DNA of 64,000 nucleotides, from positions 248,001-312,000 of the forward strand of contig NC_015731.1 of assembly GCF_000219585.1 (NCBI RefSeq), written 5' to 3'. Of this stretch, positions 1 through 9,114 are shown one piece after another. The notes under the pieces are model-generated. The model was not told where the DNA came from. It ran no database searches and saw only the letters and a program-made list of their open reading frames with translations. How positions within the stretch are numbered: position 1 is the first letter of the stretch; every line of letters begins with the position of its first letter. Position numbers and translations under genes: made by a program. The DNA is from Nitrosomonas sp. Is79A3 (GTDB lineage: Bacteria > Pseudomonadota > Gammaproteobacteria > Burkholderiales > Nitrosomonadaceae).

Positions 1-774
1 TAATTCACCGCGCTGTACCAAGTATTTGCCAATTGAGTTATACGGGTGACCGTTTTGATCGGCAAAGCCAATTTTTACCATTTCTCCATTATCGAAAACG
101 ATACGCCCTGATCCCTGGATATGCAGAAAAAATAATTCCACTTCGTCTTCCACCCACAATATCTCATAGCCGTTCAATATTTTCGGATTACTCATGATTT
201 CTGCCCGGCTATAATAGGGGACAACTTTGCGCCCATCCAGCCGGCCACGCAGACGCAGGTCTTTTAGCTCCGGATAGGCTGCGCCTAAATCAACGGTCAG
301 AAGTTCGCTGGGTGTAGCATAAATCGGGTAGCGATACCGTTTGGAAGGTATCCGGCTGCCTTTGAGCAGCGGTTCGTAGTAGCCCGTAACTAGCCCTTCT
401 TCACTGTTATCGGTGCTGATAATCTGATAGGGGGTGAAATAGCTTTCAAAAAAATTTCTCAGCGTTTTGTTATTAGGTTTTTGCAGTGAAGCAGCCATTT
501 TGCAATTTTCTTTCCAGACTGGCTGCTTGCTTAAAACTGTACAACTTTTCAAAAAAGCCTGCCATGCAGGTAACAGGTCATCATCCGCCCAGCCAGTTAG
601 TGCAGACCATTGAGCGCGTTTATGGATGGATTTTGTCAACGGTTTCTCGGGGGGCGGTGGCGTGACGGTTTCAGCCGGCTGACTGGGTGGCAGAGTAGGG
701 CTGATTGTCCCGGTAGTACAGGCAATGAGTAATAAAAACGAGGCAGCTACAATAAAACTTAATTGGTTTTTCAT
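1..774 (-). CDS. mltA: Membrane-bound lytic murein transglycosylase A (3' end outside window)
   Basis: Outer-membrane lipoprotein that cleaves peptidoglycan glycan strands to 1,6-anhydromuropeptides. The reading frame is open from the ATG at 774 to the window edge (258 codons). It begins with a lipoprotein signal (hydrophobic stretch ending LLIACT), then a Pro-rich linker, then the MltA double-psi barrel region with the family signatures GLVTGYYEPLLKGS and YYSRAEI and, further on, FFLHIQGSGRI. Family members are about 360-400 residues, so roughly the last third, including the catalytic Asp of the 3D domain, lies outside the window. The gene is transcribed leftwards and diverges from the small ORF at 829. 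The lipobox start is unambiguous because no upstream in-frame start gives a signal peptide. Confidence 0.93.
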   Translation of the reverse strand, partial: MKNQLSFIVAASFLLLIACTTGTISPTLPPSQPAETVTPPPPEKPLTKSIHKRAQWSALTGWADDDLLPAWQAFLKSCTVLSKQPVWKENCKMAASLQKPNNKTLRNFFESYFTPYQIISTDNSEEGLVTGYYEPLLKGSRIPSKRYRYPIYATPSELLTVDLGAAYPELKDLRLRGRLDGRKVVPYYSRAEIMSNPKILNGYEILWVEDEVELFFLHIQGSGRIVFDNGEMVKIGFADQNGHPYNSIGKYLVQRGEL

Positions 775-828
775 TAAATTTTGGTTAAAGTGTCAGCTTG
801 GTTTTTAACTTGATAGCAAACTTAAATT

Positions 829-939
829 ATGTGGTTACTTGCAGTCGAAGCAGCTGTGGTATTGGTTTTATTAGCTTTTATTATCTGGTGGACCATGTTT
901 TCAGGTAAAAAAAAGAAAGATGATGAAAACAAAGACTGA
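829..939 (+). CDS. Small single-pass membrane protein, 36 aa, unknown function
   Basis: A short frame begins MWLLAVEAAVVLVLLAF and continues into a Trp-rich membrane-interface stretch and a charged tail rich in Lys and Asp (GKKKKDDENKD). One strongly hydrophobic helix followed by a basic tail predicts an N-out/C-in single-pass inner-membrane peptide by the positive-inside rule. The start lacks a clear Shine-Dalgarno sequence, which lowers confidence. It sits between divergent mltA and convergent Nif3-like gene, in 230 bases that otherwise hold nothing recognisable. The amino-acid pattern is too ordered to look like chance sequence, but no family is recognised. Confidence 0.5.
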   Translation: MWLLAVEAAVVLVLLAFIIWWTMFSGKKKKDDENKD

Positions 940-1002
940 TAGCAGCGGTCATTCAGCGCGTTTTTATATATTCTGCTTTAAATATTACCAGATTATGTCT
1001 CG

Positions 1003-1749
1003 TCACACGGGATTCTCTATATCAATAAACTGGTGCTGGATACCAAATTTTTGTGCAAGGTGGTCACCCAATGCTTGCACACCATAACGTTCCGTTGCAT
1101 GGTGTCCCGCAGCGATAAATGCAACACCCGATTCACGTGCGGCATGCACATTGTGCTCTGAGATTTCACCGGTGATGTAGGCATCGGCACCTTGCTGGAT
1201 CGCTGCTTCAAAATAGCCTTGCGCCGCACCAGTGCACCATGCGATGCATCGGATAGTTTTATTGGGATCACCGATCATCATTGGTTTGCGTAACAAAGTC
1301 CGTGTTATTTTTTCTCCCAATGCACCCAGGGTCGTAGGTTGGGCTAATTCTCCCTGTGCTGCGATATCTTGATCGCCAAAATGACCTGTTTCGATAAATC
1401 CCAGTTTCTTTCCCAATAGTGCATTGTTGCCAAACTGCGGATGCGCGTCTAACGGCAGATGATAGGCGAATAAATTGATTTGTTGGTGCATAAGCAACGC
1501 AATGCGGCGGTTTTTCATGCCGGTTATGCGTGCATCTTCTCCGCGCCAGAAATAGCCATGATGAACGAGAATGGCATCTGCCTTGGCTGCAGCAGCCGCT
1601 TGCAGAAGATCTAGCGAAGCCGTTACACCGCTGATCAGGGTAAGAATGTCGCTACGCCCTTCCACTTGCAGGCCATTTGGGCAATAATCATGAAAGCGGG
1701 GTATATCCAGTAATTGATTCAGATGATTTTCCAATTCATCTCGATGCAT
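1003..1749 (-). CDS. Nif3/YbgI-family dinuclear metal-centre protein
   Basis: 248 residues, the usual length of the short Nif3-like proteins (often annotated as GTP cyclohydrolase 1 type 2). The metal-binding motifs are all present: HHGYFW near residue 64, LDAHPQFGNN near residue 100, and the C-terminal GHHATERYG. The family forms toroidal hexamers with a two-metal site per subunit; a role in metal or cofactor handling is proposed and the physiological substrate is unsettled. The start MHRDELENHLNQLL matches the family N-terminus. The gene is transcribed divergently from the htrA-type gene, with about 75 bases between the two starts that must hold both promoters. Confidence 0.9.
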   Translation of the reverse strand: MHRDELENHLNQLLDIPRFHDYCPNGLQVEGRSDILTLISGVTASLDLLQAAAAAKADAILVHHGYFWRGEDARITGMKNRRIALLMHQQINLFAYHLPLDAHPQFGNNALLGKKLGFIETGHFGDQDIAAQGELAQPTTLGALGEKITRTLLRKPMMIGDPNKTIRCIAWCTGAAQGYFEAAIQQGADAYITGEISEHNVHAARESGVAFIAAGHHATERYGVQALGDHLAQKFGIQHQFIDIENPV

Positions 1750-1823
1750 TGATTTTCTCCTTCGCGCATATACTACTACTCAATAGTACCGCAGTTATTT
1801 TAATTTTGGAGTAATACGCTTTG

Positions 1824-2966
1824 ATGTACAGACTCTGGTTGATTTTTGCACAAACGGCAACAGTATTACTGGCTATTTTTTTTGTGGTCTCCACGCTACG
1901 GCCTGAATTGCTACCCTGGAAACCCCGGGGAGAAATCGTGACAGTCAAAGAGGCTGCGCCTATCGTTGAAACGGAAAGACCAGACAGTTATTCCAAGGCG
2001 GCTGAGATAGCCATGCCGTCCGTTGTCAATATTTTTACCCGTAAAGAAATCAAAGAAGAACCCGCTCACCCGCTACTGAATGATCCCATGTTTCGCAGAT
2101 TCTTTGGAGAACAATTTGAATCCAGAACGCGGCGTACATCTAGCTTGGGTTCTGGCGTGATTGTCAGTCCTAATGGCTATATATTGACCAATCATCATGT
2201 GGTGGAAGCAGCGGATGAAGTCGAGGTTGCTTTAATTGACGGTAGAAAGGCCAAGGCGAGTGTTATTGGTTCGGATCCTGAAACGGATCTGGCAGTGCTA
2301 AAGATAAAACTGAAAGAATTACCTGCTATCACTTTTGGCCAGTCACAACAGGTCAAAGTGGGCGATGTTGTGCTTGCAGTAGGAAATCCTTTCGGCGTCG
2401 GGCAAAGTGTTACCATGGGCATAGTCAGCGCAATGAGCCGGAGCCGGGTTGGGATTAATACCTTTGAAGATTTTATTCAAATCGATGCGGCGATTAATCC
2501 GGGCAACTCCGGGGGGGCGCTGACGGATACATCGGGCAATTTGATCGGTATTAATACGGCGATTTATTCCAGTAGCGGCGGCTCGCTCGGCATTGGTTTC
2601 GCAATCCCTATTCATGTTGCTAAACAGATCATGGAACAAATTATCCAGTCCGGCAGCGTGATTCGAGGCTGGTTGGGTGTCAGCATGCAGGATATGACGC
2701 AGGATCTGGCAGAATCATTTGGCCTGGATAATCTCATGGGATCATTGGTAGCCAGTGTGCTCAACGATGGTCCGGCAGACAAAGCGGGTATCAAACCAGG
2801 CGATATCATAATAGCTGTCGAAGGTAAGCCGGTGAAAAATTCATCAGAAATGCTTAATCGGGTCGCGGCATTGTCGCCTAATGATACGGTGACGGTCACC
2901 GTGATTCGTAACAAGCAGGAAAAAACAATTCAAGTCAAAGTGGGTGTGCGGCCTAAACAACAATAA
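1824..2966 (+). CDS. HtrA/Deg-type serine protease, one PDZ domain
   Basis: Periplasmic, membrane-anchored trypsin-like protease of the HtrA family. An N-terminal hydrophobic segment (about residues 5-25) anchors it. The protease domain shows the catalytic triad: His in TNHHVV (about 125), Asp in DPETDLAVLK (about 155) and Ser in NPGNSGGAL (about 229). One PDZ domain (about 280-370, GWLGVSMQ ... VRNKQEKTIQVKV-type ending) follows. A single PDZ and a membrane anchor resemble DegS more than DegP/DegQ, although such single-PDZ proteins in betaproteobacteria may act as general quality-control proteases. The ATG at 1824 is 12 bases after a GGAG; a TTG three bases earlier is an alternative start. 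Confidence 0.92.
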   Translation: MYRLWLIFAQTATVLLAIFFVVSTLRPELLPWKPRGEIVTVKEAAPIVETERPDSYSKAAEIAMPSVVNIFTRKEIKEEPAHPLLNDPMFRRFFGEQFESRTRRTSSLGSGVIVSPNGYILTNHHVVEAADEVEVALIDGRKAKASVIGSDPETDLAVLKIKLKELPAITFGQSQQVKVGDVVLAVGNPFGVGQSVTMGIVSAMSRSRVGINTFEDFIQIDAAINPGNSGGALTDTSGNLIGINTAIYSSSGGSLGIGFAIPIHVAKQIMEQIIQSGSVIRGWLGVSMQDMTQDLAESFGLDNLMGSLVASVLNDGPADKAGIKPGDIIIAVEGKPVKNSSEMLNRVAALSPNDTVTVTVIRNKQEKTIQVKVGVRPKQQ

Positions 2967-3006
2967 TCGCATTTAAAAAATTCAAATCCGAAGCAAAATA
3001 AAATTT

Positions 3007-4659
3007 ATGAAGAATCTATTACCAGCTACCGGATTTTTATCCGTAATTGCCCAGTGGTTTAGCGCAAATATTCTCGCATTGGGGCGTGAGATGCGGCTGT
3101 CTTATCTGCCGCCGCTGATGGTTTATGTTGCCGCAGGTATTTCCGGTCTGACAGGTATTGTTGGCACATTCTACGTGAAGGAAAAGCTTGGTCTTTCCGC
3201 CGAATTTCTAGCCATGCTTGGATTCTGGATGATGTTACCGTGGGCGCTTAAGATGCCTTTAGGTCATTTGGTCGATCTGGTGTGGCGCTGGAAGGGTTTG
3301 CTGGTGTATTTAGGAGCCAGCTTGATCATGCTGAGCTTACTGATCATGATTGGATTGCTAGGGCATACTGAGGCAATGGCAGCCATGGCTTCGGTTGAAA
3401 CTTGGTTTGTGATATCGGCTTTACTGGCACCGATTGGTTATGTTTTACAGGATGTGGTCGCTGATGCCATGACCGTTGAAGCCGTGCCGCGTGTCGATGA
3501 CAATGGTCAGAAGCTGGACCCGGATAAGCGGAAATTGATGCATGTCACCATGCAAACCTTGGGGCGTGTTGCCATCATCGGCGGGGGGGTGCTGGTATCC
3601 ATCGCTAATGTTTTCTTACTGCGCGATGCGGGTGTGCTGCCAGAAGCTGAAAAAGCAGCTGTCTACTTATTTGTTTATCAATTGGCGTTGATTATTCCAT
3701 TGGTTTCTATTTTTGGCGTGGTTTTCGCATCCTGGTTGCAGCGGCGTGATATGAAACGTTTTCTTGCGCAAGGTCATAGTCGGCAGGAAGCGAGTGTATT
3801 ACTGGGTCTTCATTCGGAACCGCCACCAATTAACTGGTGGATTTTGGGAGGTGGATTAGTTTTTACTGTATTGTCATTGGGCGTTGGTTTGAGCCGTATA
3901 TCCGGTGGAGAAGAAATCGTATTTGTTATCTCCATGGCCATTATTGTATTTCTAATGTGGCGATTGACTGGAGAGCTTGAGCCGGATGCGCGTAACGTGC
4001 TGGTCGGCACAGCAGTTTTGATATTCGTATTCCGAGCGATTCCCGGGCCGGGTGCCGGTTCCACTTGGTGGATGATTGATACATTGGGCTTTGACCAGCA
4101 GTTCCTTGCCGTATTGTCTTTGGTTGGTGCCGTACTGACGCTATTCGGCATGTTTATTTTCCGCCGCTTCATGGCCGAACGCTCGATTGCTTACATCATC
4201 GGCTTTCTTACCATCGTCGGTACCTTCCTTTCGGCGCCGATTATTGGCATGTATTTTGGTCTGCATGAGTGGACTGCTTCAGTAACGGGGGGTGTAGTCG
4301 ATGCGCGTTTCATTGTGCTGATTGATACCGCTCTGGAATCACCGCTGGGCCAGATTGCTATGATCCCGATGTTGGCCTGGATTGCTAACTCTGCGCCGGA
4401 AAAGCTTAAAGCTACTTTTTTTGCGGTGATGGCATCGTTCACCAATCTGGCTTTGTCAGCTTCGCAACTGGGAACCAAGTATCTCAATCAATTTTATGAA
4501 GTTAAACGTGAGGTGAAGGATGTTGTCACAGGTCAAGTGACTATTCCGGCAGACTATAGCGAGTTAGGGCATCTGTTGATTACCGTCACAATTATTGGCT
4601 TTGTATTGCCGCTGATTACGATTCTGATAGTTAAACAGTCGCGTTTTCGGAATGCTTGA
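3007..4659 (+). CDS. Major-facilitator transporter of the BT1 (folate-biopterin) type
   Basis: 550 residues with about twelve hydrophobic segments distributed over the whole length, typical of an MFS carrier. The stretch around residues 145-165 (LQDVVADAMTVEAV) is the signature of the BT1/folate-biopterin transporter branch, as are KMPLGHLVD near residue 80 and the large central loop with DPDKRKLMHVTMQ. The substrate cannot be deduced from sequence; folate or pterin-like molecules are the family precedent. The gene starts 40 bases after the htrA stop on the same strand, so co-transcription is possible. No terminator is evident after it, and about 220 bases separate it from comEA. Confidence 0.8.
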   Translation: MKNLLPATGFLSVIAQWFSANILALGREMRLSYLPPLMVYVAAGISGLTGIVGTFYVKEKLGLSAEFLAMLGFWMMLPWALKMPLGHLVDLVWRWKGLLVYLGASLIMLSLLIMIGLLGHTEAMAAMASVETWFVISALLAPIGYVLQDVVADAMTVEAVPRVDDNGQKLDPDKRKLMHVTMQTLGRVAIIGGGVLVSIANVFLLRDAGVLPEAEKAAVYLFVYQLALIIPLVSIFGVVFASWLQRRDMKRFLAQGHSRQEASVLLGLHSEPPPINWWILGGGLVFTVLSLGVGLSRISGGEEIVFVISMAIIVFLMWRLTGELEPDARNVLVGTAVLIFVFRAIPGPGAGSTWWMIDTLGFDQQFLAVLSLVGAVLTLFGMFIFRRFMAERSIAYIIGFLTIVGTFLSAPIIGMYFGLHEWTASVTGGVVDARFIVLIDTALESPLGQIAMIPMLAWIANSAPEKLKATFFAVMASFTNLALSASQLGTKYLNQFYEVKREVKDVVTGQVTIPADYSELGHLLITVTIIGFVLPLITILIVKQSRFRNA

Positions 4660-4881
4660 TTAACTCGAATTCTTATCTGGTTTTTCGCTATTTTATTTAT
4701 AAGTATATGAAAGAAAGAAATATAATGTGGAACTAAATTAATTCCTTCTGTATCCGTTATCACTTTAACTTGTGTGCATAGAGCTGTTTTGAGTTATGTA
4801 TGCGGGTATTTTTTAATCAACAAAAATTGTGGCGCTTATTGATTGTGCGCATCAGTATTTGTTTTTGATAAAGGAGATATT

Positions 4882-5169
4882 ATGAAGCAACTTTTTTTAA
4901 TGATGACTTTATTATTTCTGTTTACGGGTGCAGCTCTCGCAGCTGTTAATATCAATACCGCTTCGCAAGCTGAGCTGGAAGCTCTGCAAGGAATTGGTCC
5001 TGCTAAAGCAAAAGCGATCATTGAGCATCGCGAGAAAACCGGTGCTTTTGCTTCGATAGATGATTTAGCGAAGGTGAGCGGTATTGGTCCGGGAACCGTC
5101 AAACAACTGCGTGATGCGGTTACCGTAGAGAGTGAGAAAAGCGCAGAGGCTCCAGCCAAACCGGAGTAA
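4882..5169 (+). CDS. ComEA-like helix-hairpin-helix DNA-binding protein
   Basis: 95 residues: a signal peptide (MKQLFLMMTLLFLFTGAALA), then tandem helix-hairpin-helix motifs seen in VNINTASQAELEALQGIGP and IDDLAKVSGIGPGTVKQL, then a short acidic Ala/Glu tail. Small periplasmic proteins of this form bind double-stranded DNA and, in competent bacteria, pull DNA through the secretin (ComEA). The start at 4882 is chosen because it is 6 bases after AAGGAGA and directly gives the signal peptide; an upstream in-frame start at 4843 lacks a ribosome site. The gene is monocistronic and followed by a strong terminator. Confidence 0.9.
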   Translation: MKQLFLMMTLLFLFTGAALAAVNINTASQAELEALQGIGPAKAKAIIEHREKTGAFASIDDLAKVSGIGPGTVKQLRDAVTVESEKSAEAPAKPE

Positions 5170-5186
5170 TGTTTTTGTTGTAGATT

Positions 5187-5226
5187 AAAAACCCCTTCTG
5201 AAGAAAATTCAGAGGGGGTTTTTATT
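5187..5226 (+). terminator. Rho-independent terminator after comEA-like gene
   Basis: An inverted repeat with arms AACCCCTTCTGAA and TTCAGAGGGGGTT (one mismatch), loop GAAAA, followed by a run of T. It lies about 20 bases after the stop codon. Confidence 0.88.
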
Positions 5227-5299
5227 TGAATGATTGCAGTGTTTCTTTGCAGGTCTCATGTGTGATAATCTAAATCGATCTATTATAAGATTTACGCTC

Positions 5300-6187
5300 A
5301 TGTATAAAACGATTGAGAATTTTGTTGGTAATACCCCTTTAGTAAAACTTAAGCATCTGCCTGGAACAACCAGTAATGTTATTCTTGCCAAGCTCGAGGG
5401 TAACAATCCGGCCGGTTCGGTAAAAGACCGGCCGGCATTGTCGATGATTTTTCATGCGCAAAAGCGCGGCGAAATCAAACCGGGCGATACGCTGATTGAA
5501 GCAACCAGCGGCAATACCGGAATAGCTCTGGCAATGGCTGCTGCCGTTATGGGTTATCGTATTGTATTGATCATGCCGGAGAATTTGACTATAGAGAGAC
5601 GGCAATCCATGAGCGCATACGGCGCAAAAATTATTCTGACCCCCAAAGCCGGTGGCATGGAGCAAGCGCGAGATCTGGCAGAGAAAATGCGCGCCGAAGG
5701 GCAGGGGATTATTCTCGATCAATTTGCTAATCCGGATAACCCATTGGCGCATTATGAAGGCACAGCGCCGGAAATCTGGCGGGATACCCAAGGAAAGATT
5801 ACCCATTTTGTCAGTAGTATGGGAACTACCGGTACGATTATGGGTTGCTCGAGATTCTTTAAAGAACAGCAGCCAGCAATTAAGGTTATTGGCGTGCAGC
5901 CGGAGGAGGGAGCGCAGATTCCGGGTATTCGTAAATGGTCTCCGGCTTATTTGCCGAAAATCTATGATACGCAACGGGTTGATGAATTGCTGTATGTTTC
6001 TCAAAATGAAGCTGAAGACCTGACGCGACGGTTGGCTCGTGAAGAAGGAATTTTTGCAGGCATCTCCTCAGGTGGCGCTTTGGCAGCAGCATTAAGGATA
6101 TCCGCTCAAGTTGAGAATGCGGTGATTGTGTTTATTGTTTGTGACCGGGGCGATCGTTATTTGTCGACCGGGATTTTTCCTGCTTAG
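5300..6187 (+). CDS. cysM: Cysteine synthase B (O-acetylserine sulfhydrylase B)
   Basis: PLP-dependent enzyme that makes cysteine from O-acetylserine and sulfide or thiosulfate; cytoplasmic. It has 295 residues, the usual length of CysM. The PLP-binding lysine is in NNPAGSVKDRPA (K42), the substrate loop is EATSGNTGIALA, and the phosphate-binding glycine loop is SSMGTTGTIMG. The compact C-terminus (VCDRGDRYLSTG) is typical of CysM rather than CysK. The ATG at 5300 gives the canonical N-terminus (MYKTIENFVGNTPLVKL); a longer frame upstream from 5234 has no family similarity. The gene is flanked by the comEA terminator upstream and 308 gene-free bases downstream. Confidence 0.94.
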   Translation: MYKTIENFVGNTPLVKLKHLPGTTSNVILAKLEGNNPAGSVKDRPALSMIFHAQKRGEIKPGDTLIEATSGNTGIALAMAAAVMGYRIVLIMPENLTIERRQSMSAYGAKIILTPKAGGMEQARDLAEKMRAEGQGIILDQFANPDNPLAHYEGTAPEIWRDTQGKITHFVSSMGTTGTIMGCSRFFKEQQPAIKVIGVQPEEGAQIPGIRKWSPAYLPKIYDTQRVDELLYVSQNEAEDLTRRLAREEGIFAGISSGGALAAALRISAQVENAVIVFIVCDRGDRYLSTGIFPA

Positions 6188-6495
6188 AGAAATTTGCATG
6201 ATAATTGAAGGTATTTTCAATTTCAGGTAAGTGGCAAGGAGTTTTTTGCAATAAAGTTCAATCAGGTAACGTTTATAATTTATAATTTATATCGTTTACA
6301 CAGGATAGAAGAGAATTGACAGAGTTCGTTATTACAACGTTATTAGAATAAAATATCCAGGATTTACACCAAACTGCCTGTTGTCTTGTAGGTTAATATG
6401 ACACTGGAGCAGGTTAATAATGCACAGAATTCAGATTCTGCTAGCTTCTTAATAGATACGCAAAGTATCAGTACAATTTAGGTATCGAGCGCGGA
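6188..6495. other. Intergenic region before the Tol-Pal operon, possible promoter
   Basis: AT-rich and without a convincing gene; a 27-codon frame from 6399 has no ribosome site or recognisable content. A TTGACA hexamer lies at 6316-6321. With 17-19 bases spacing the best -10 candidates are GTTATT/TTATTA at 6339-6345. This could be the promoter of the ybgC-tol operon about 150 bases downstream, but the -10 match is weak. Confidence 0.35.
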
Positions 6496-6906
6496 ATGTT
6501 AAACAATAGCTTTTCACTCCCTATTCGTGTCTATTATCAGGATACTGATGCGGGTGGCGTGGTATATCATTCAACATACCTGAATTTTATGGAGCGGGCA
6601 CGCTATGAATGGCTCAGGGAGTTGGAATTTAATGTCAATTCATTGATTGAAATTCATAAAATTTTGTTCATGGTGCGTTCGCTTGAAATTGAGTATTTTA
6701 AGCCCGCGGTACTGGATGATTTGTTGAACGTGACAGTAGCAGTTGCAGAGATAGGCAGGAGTCGTATCACGTTGTCTCAAGGAATCTTATGCAACCATGT
6801 CAAGCTAGTGAGTGCCACGATTCATGTGGTGTGTGTCGGCGCAGAAAAACTCAAGCCAGTAAGTATTCCTGGGCCATTACGTGAAAAAATTGGGAAGTTC
6901 GCATGA
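6496..6906 (+). CDS. ybgC: Acyl-CoA thioesterase of the tol-pal cluster
   Basis: 136-residue hotdog-fold (4HBT) thioesterase. The family motif YYQDTDAGGVVYHSTYL with its catalytic Asp is at residues 11-28, followed by FMERARYEWL. It hydrolyses short-chain or phospholipid-related acyl thioesters, and its conserved place at the head of tol-pal operons links it to envelope phospholipid metabolism. The stop codon overlaps the tolQ start (ATGA), indicating translational coupling. Confidence 0.93.
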   Translation: MLNNSFSLPIRVYYQDTDAGGVVYHSTYLNFMERARYEWLRELEFNVNSLIEIHKILFMVRSLEIEYFKPAVLDDLLNVTVAVAEIGRSRITLSQGILCNHVKLVSATIHVVCVGAEKLKPVSIPGPLREKIGKFA

Positions 6907-7583
6907 GTACAACAGTAACACAAGATATGTCATTTCTGCATCTGATCAGTAGCGCCAGTTTGCTGGTGCAACTGGTGATGCTGATTTTGGTATTGATTTC
7001 ACTTTCATCATGGTGGTTTATTTTTCGTAAATTATTCGTCATCCGCTATGAAATAAAGAAAACTGATGAATTTGAGGATATTTTCTGGCGTGGTGTCGAT
7101 TTGAATGCATTGCATCAGCGCATCATAAGTTCACGTTATGAATCAGGCAGTTTGGAACGAATATTTGCTGCTGGATTTGGTGAATTTAACAAGCATCCTG
7201 CCGGATCTGATCTTGATGCGGTGATGGAAAGCACCCGCAGAGCCATGCGTGCTACTTATCAACGGGAAATGGATTATTTGGAGTCGCACTTATCATTCCT
7301 GGCTACAGTTGGATCAGTCAGTCCCTATATTGGCTTGCTAGGTACTGTTTGGGGGATTATGAACTCTTTCCGCAGCTTATCCAGCGTTACACAAGCAACT
7401 ATTGCACATGTTGCACCGGGAATTGCGGAAGCCTTAATAGCAACGGCGATGGGGCTGTTTGCAGCAATTCCGGCGGTAGTTGCTTATAACCGTTATGCCA
7501 GCAGAACCGATCAACTGGCAACGCGGTTTGAGAGCTTTATGGAAGAATTATCCAATGTGTTGCAACGGCGAGCAGCCGAATAG
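6903..7583 (+). CDS. tolQ: Tol-Pal system proton-channel subunit TolQ
   Basis: 226-residue inner-membrane protein of the TolQ/ExbB/MotA family. Three transmembrane segments are visible: about residues 14-40 (LVQLVMLILVLISLSSWWFIF), about 135-160 (LATVGSVSPYIGLLGTVWGI) and about 170-195 (IAEALIATAMGLFAAIPAVVAY). With TolR it uses the proton gradient to energise TolA for outer-membrane constriction during division. The family motif GLLGTVWGIMNSF and the conserved Thr/Pro of TM3 are intact. It overlaps ybgC by four bases and is followed closely by tolR. Confidence 0.96.
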   Translation: MSTTVTQDMSFLHLISSASLLVQLVMLILVLISLSSWWFIFRKLFVIRYEIKKTDEFEDIFWRGVDLNALHQRIISSRYESGSLERIFAAGFGEFNKHPAGSDLDAVMESTRRAMRATYQREMDYLESHLSFLATVGSVSPYIGLLGTVWGIMNSFRSLSSVTQATIAHVAPGIAEALIATAMGLFAAIPAVVAYNRYASRTDQLATRFESFMEELSNVLQRRAAE

Positions 7584-7602
7584 AAAGGACTGAGAGGATT
7601 TT

Positions 7603-8016
7603 ATGGCGCGTCGTGCCAAACATCGATTAATGAATGAGATCAATGTAGTGCCATACATTGACGTAATGCTGGTACTGTTAATCATTTTTATGATAACAGC
7701 GCCGATGATCAACCATGGGCAGATAGAGCTACCGCAAATTGGCAAATCATTAGCGACACCGGTGGCGCCACTGGAAGTGATCATCAAGGCCGATGGCAGT
7801 CTTACCTTGCGTGATCGCGCTAAATCAGCTGTAGAACAGAAAGTAGACAGAAACCAATTGATTGAAGCCATTAAACAAAAGCAAGCGCAAAATGCTGAGC
7901 AACCGGTAGTGATTGCAGCGGACAAAAATGTGCGTTACGAAGAAGTCATTAAAGTAATGGATATTCTGCAGCAGAATCAAGTACAGAAAGTGGGTTTGCT
8001 GGCCCAACAAAAATGA
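7603..8016 (+). CDS. tolR: Tol-Pal system protein TolR
   Basis: 137-residue bitopic inner-membrane protein of the ExbD/TolR family. It starts with a short cytoplasmic end, MARRAKHRLMNEINVVPYID, and has one membrane helix with the essential proton-accepting Asp in PYIDVMLVLLIIFM. The periplasmic domain ends in VMDILQQNQVQKVGLL. It works with TolQ as the proton-conducting stator for TolA. A GAGAGGA ribosome site precedes the ATG, 19 bases after tolQ. Confidence 0.96.
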   Translation: MARRAKHRLMNEINVVPYIDVMLVLLIIFMITAPMINHGQIELPQIGKSLATPVAPLEVIIKADGSLTLRDRAKSAVEQKVDRNQLIEAIKQKQAQNAEQPVVIAADKNVRYEEVIKVMDILQQNQVQKVGLLAQQK

Positions 8017-8026
8017 ACGATATGTA

Positions 8027-9067
8027 ATGAGTGCGAGCGTCTTACGCAATTCTCCCCATTCAGAGCCTAGATCATTATTGGCGGGTGTGCTGGCAGTTCT
8101 GGTGCATCTTGTTTTCGTGGCGATAATGATTTTTGGTTTGAGCTGGAAAGATCTTCCGCCGGAAGGTATGGTTGTGGATATTTGGACTGAGCTACCTAAA
8201 CCTATTCAGGAGCCAGTAAAAACTCAACCGCCACCAAAACAACCTAAACCAGTTCCAGAGCCTATCAAGCCTAAACCGGAGCCGGAACCGGAGCCACCTA
8301 AACCAGAACCGCCCAAGCCGGAACCAGCGAAACCGGAGCCGGTTAAGCCTGAGCCGGCCAAACCCGCGCCACAGAAAGCAGTTGTGGAACCGCCTGTAAA
8401 AAAACCCGATATCGCGTTGAAGCAGAAGCCTGAGCCGATTAAAGAGACTAAGCCGGATCTGGAAGAACAAAAGAAAAAAGAGCAAGAAAAAATTAAAGAG
8501 CAGGAAAGATTAAAAGAACTGGAAAAACAAAAAGAACTTGAGAAAAAGAAAGAATTAGATAAACAGAAAGAGCTTGAAAAGAAGAAAGAATTAGACAAGC
8601 AGAAGGAATTGGAGAAACAAAAGGAACTAGAAAAGCAAAAAGAACTGGAAAAGCAGAAAGAATTGCAGAAACAGAAAGAAAAAGATCTGGCGGCTCAACG
8701 GCAACGTGAACAAGAAGCAAAAGCGCAGCGGGAAGCCGAAGCGCAACGCGCTACGCAGCAGGCTGCAGCAAGGAATCAGGTAACGAATGAAATTTCCAAA
8801 TATAAAGCCCTGATTCTTGCCAAGATAAAGAGCAGAATCGTGATGCCACCGGATTTGCCGGGTAATCCGGTCGCTGAGTTTAACGTTACGCTGCTGCCAG
8901 GCGGTGACATCCTCGATGTCAGGTTAAGCAAGAGTAGTGGACATGCGGCTTTTGATAATGCGGTTGAACGTGCAATCTTTTTGTCAAAGCCATTACCGCT
9001 GCCGCCTGATCCTGCATTATTTAATGAATTTCGTAATTTGAATATTACAGTGCATTATCGCGAATGA
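8027..9067 (+). CDS. tolA: Cell-envelope integrity protein TolA
   Basis: 346 residues in the three-part layout of TolA. An N-terminal membrane anchor (about residues 19-42) is followed by a long extended/helical middle (about 60-245): first Pro-Glu-Lys repeats (PEPxKPEP), then tandem KxxELEKQKE heptad-like repeats predicted to form a long periplasmic helix. The globular C-terminal domain (about 255-346) has the TonB-like core around MPPDLPGNPVAEFNVTLLPGG and ends INVTVHYRE-like. TolA transmits energy from TolQR to Pal/TolB at the outer membrane. The repetitive DNA of the middle part produces long antisense frames that are not genes. Confidence 0.93.
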   Translation: MSASVLRNSPHSEPRSLLAGVLAVLVHLVFVAIMIFGLSWKDLPPEGMVVDIWTELPKPIQEPVKTQPPPKQPKPVPEPIKPKPEPEPEPPKPEPPKPEPAKPEPVKPEPAKPAPQKAVVEPPVKKPDIALKQKPEPIKETKPDLEEQKKKEQEKIKEQERLKELEKQKELEKKKELDKQKELEKKKELDKQKELEKQKELEKQKELEKQKELQKQKEKDLAAQRQREQEAKAQREAEAQRATQQAAARNQVTNEISKYKALILAKIKSRIVMPPDLPGNPVAEFNVTLLPGGDILDVRLSKSSGHAAFDNAVERAIFLSKPLPLPPDPALFNEFRNLNITVHYRE

Positions 9068-9114
9068 TTGTTATAATCAATGGGAATTTCTTGCTTTGTG
9101 AAAATTTAATACTT

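Noticed and set aside
5652..6023. Overlapping frame inside cysM
   Set aside because: cysM is complete and canonical in its own frame; the overlapping frame lacks family similarity.
8192..8720. Long antisense open frames opposite tolA
   Set aside because: Produced by the Pro/Lys/Glu repeat DNA of tolA; the low-complexity Ser/Phe/Arg translations have no ribosome sites.
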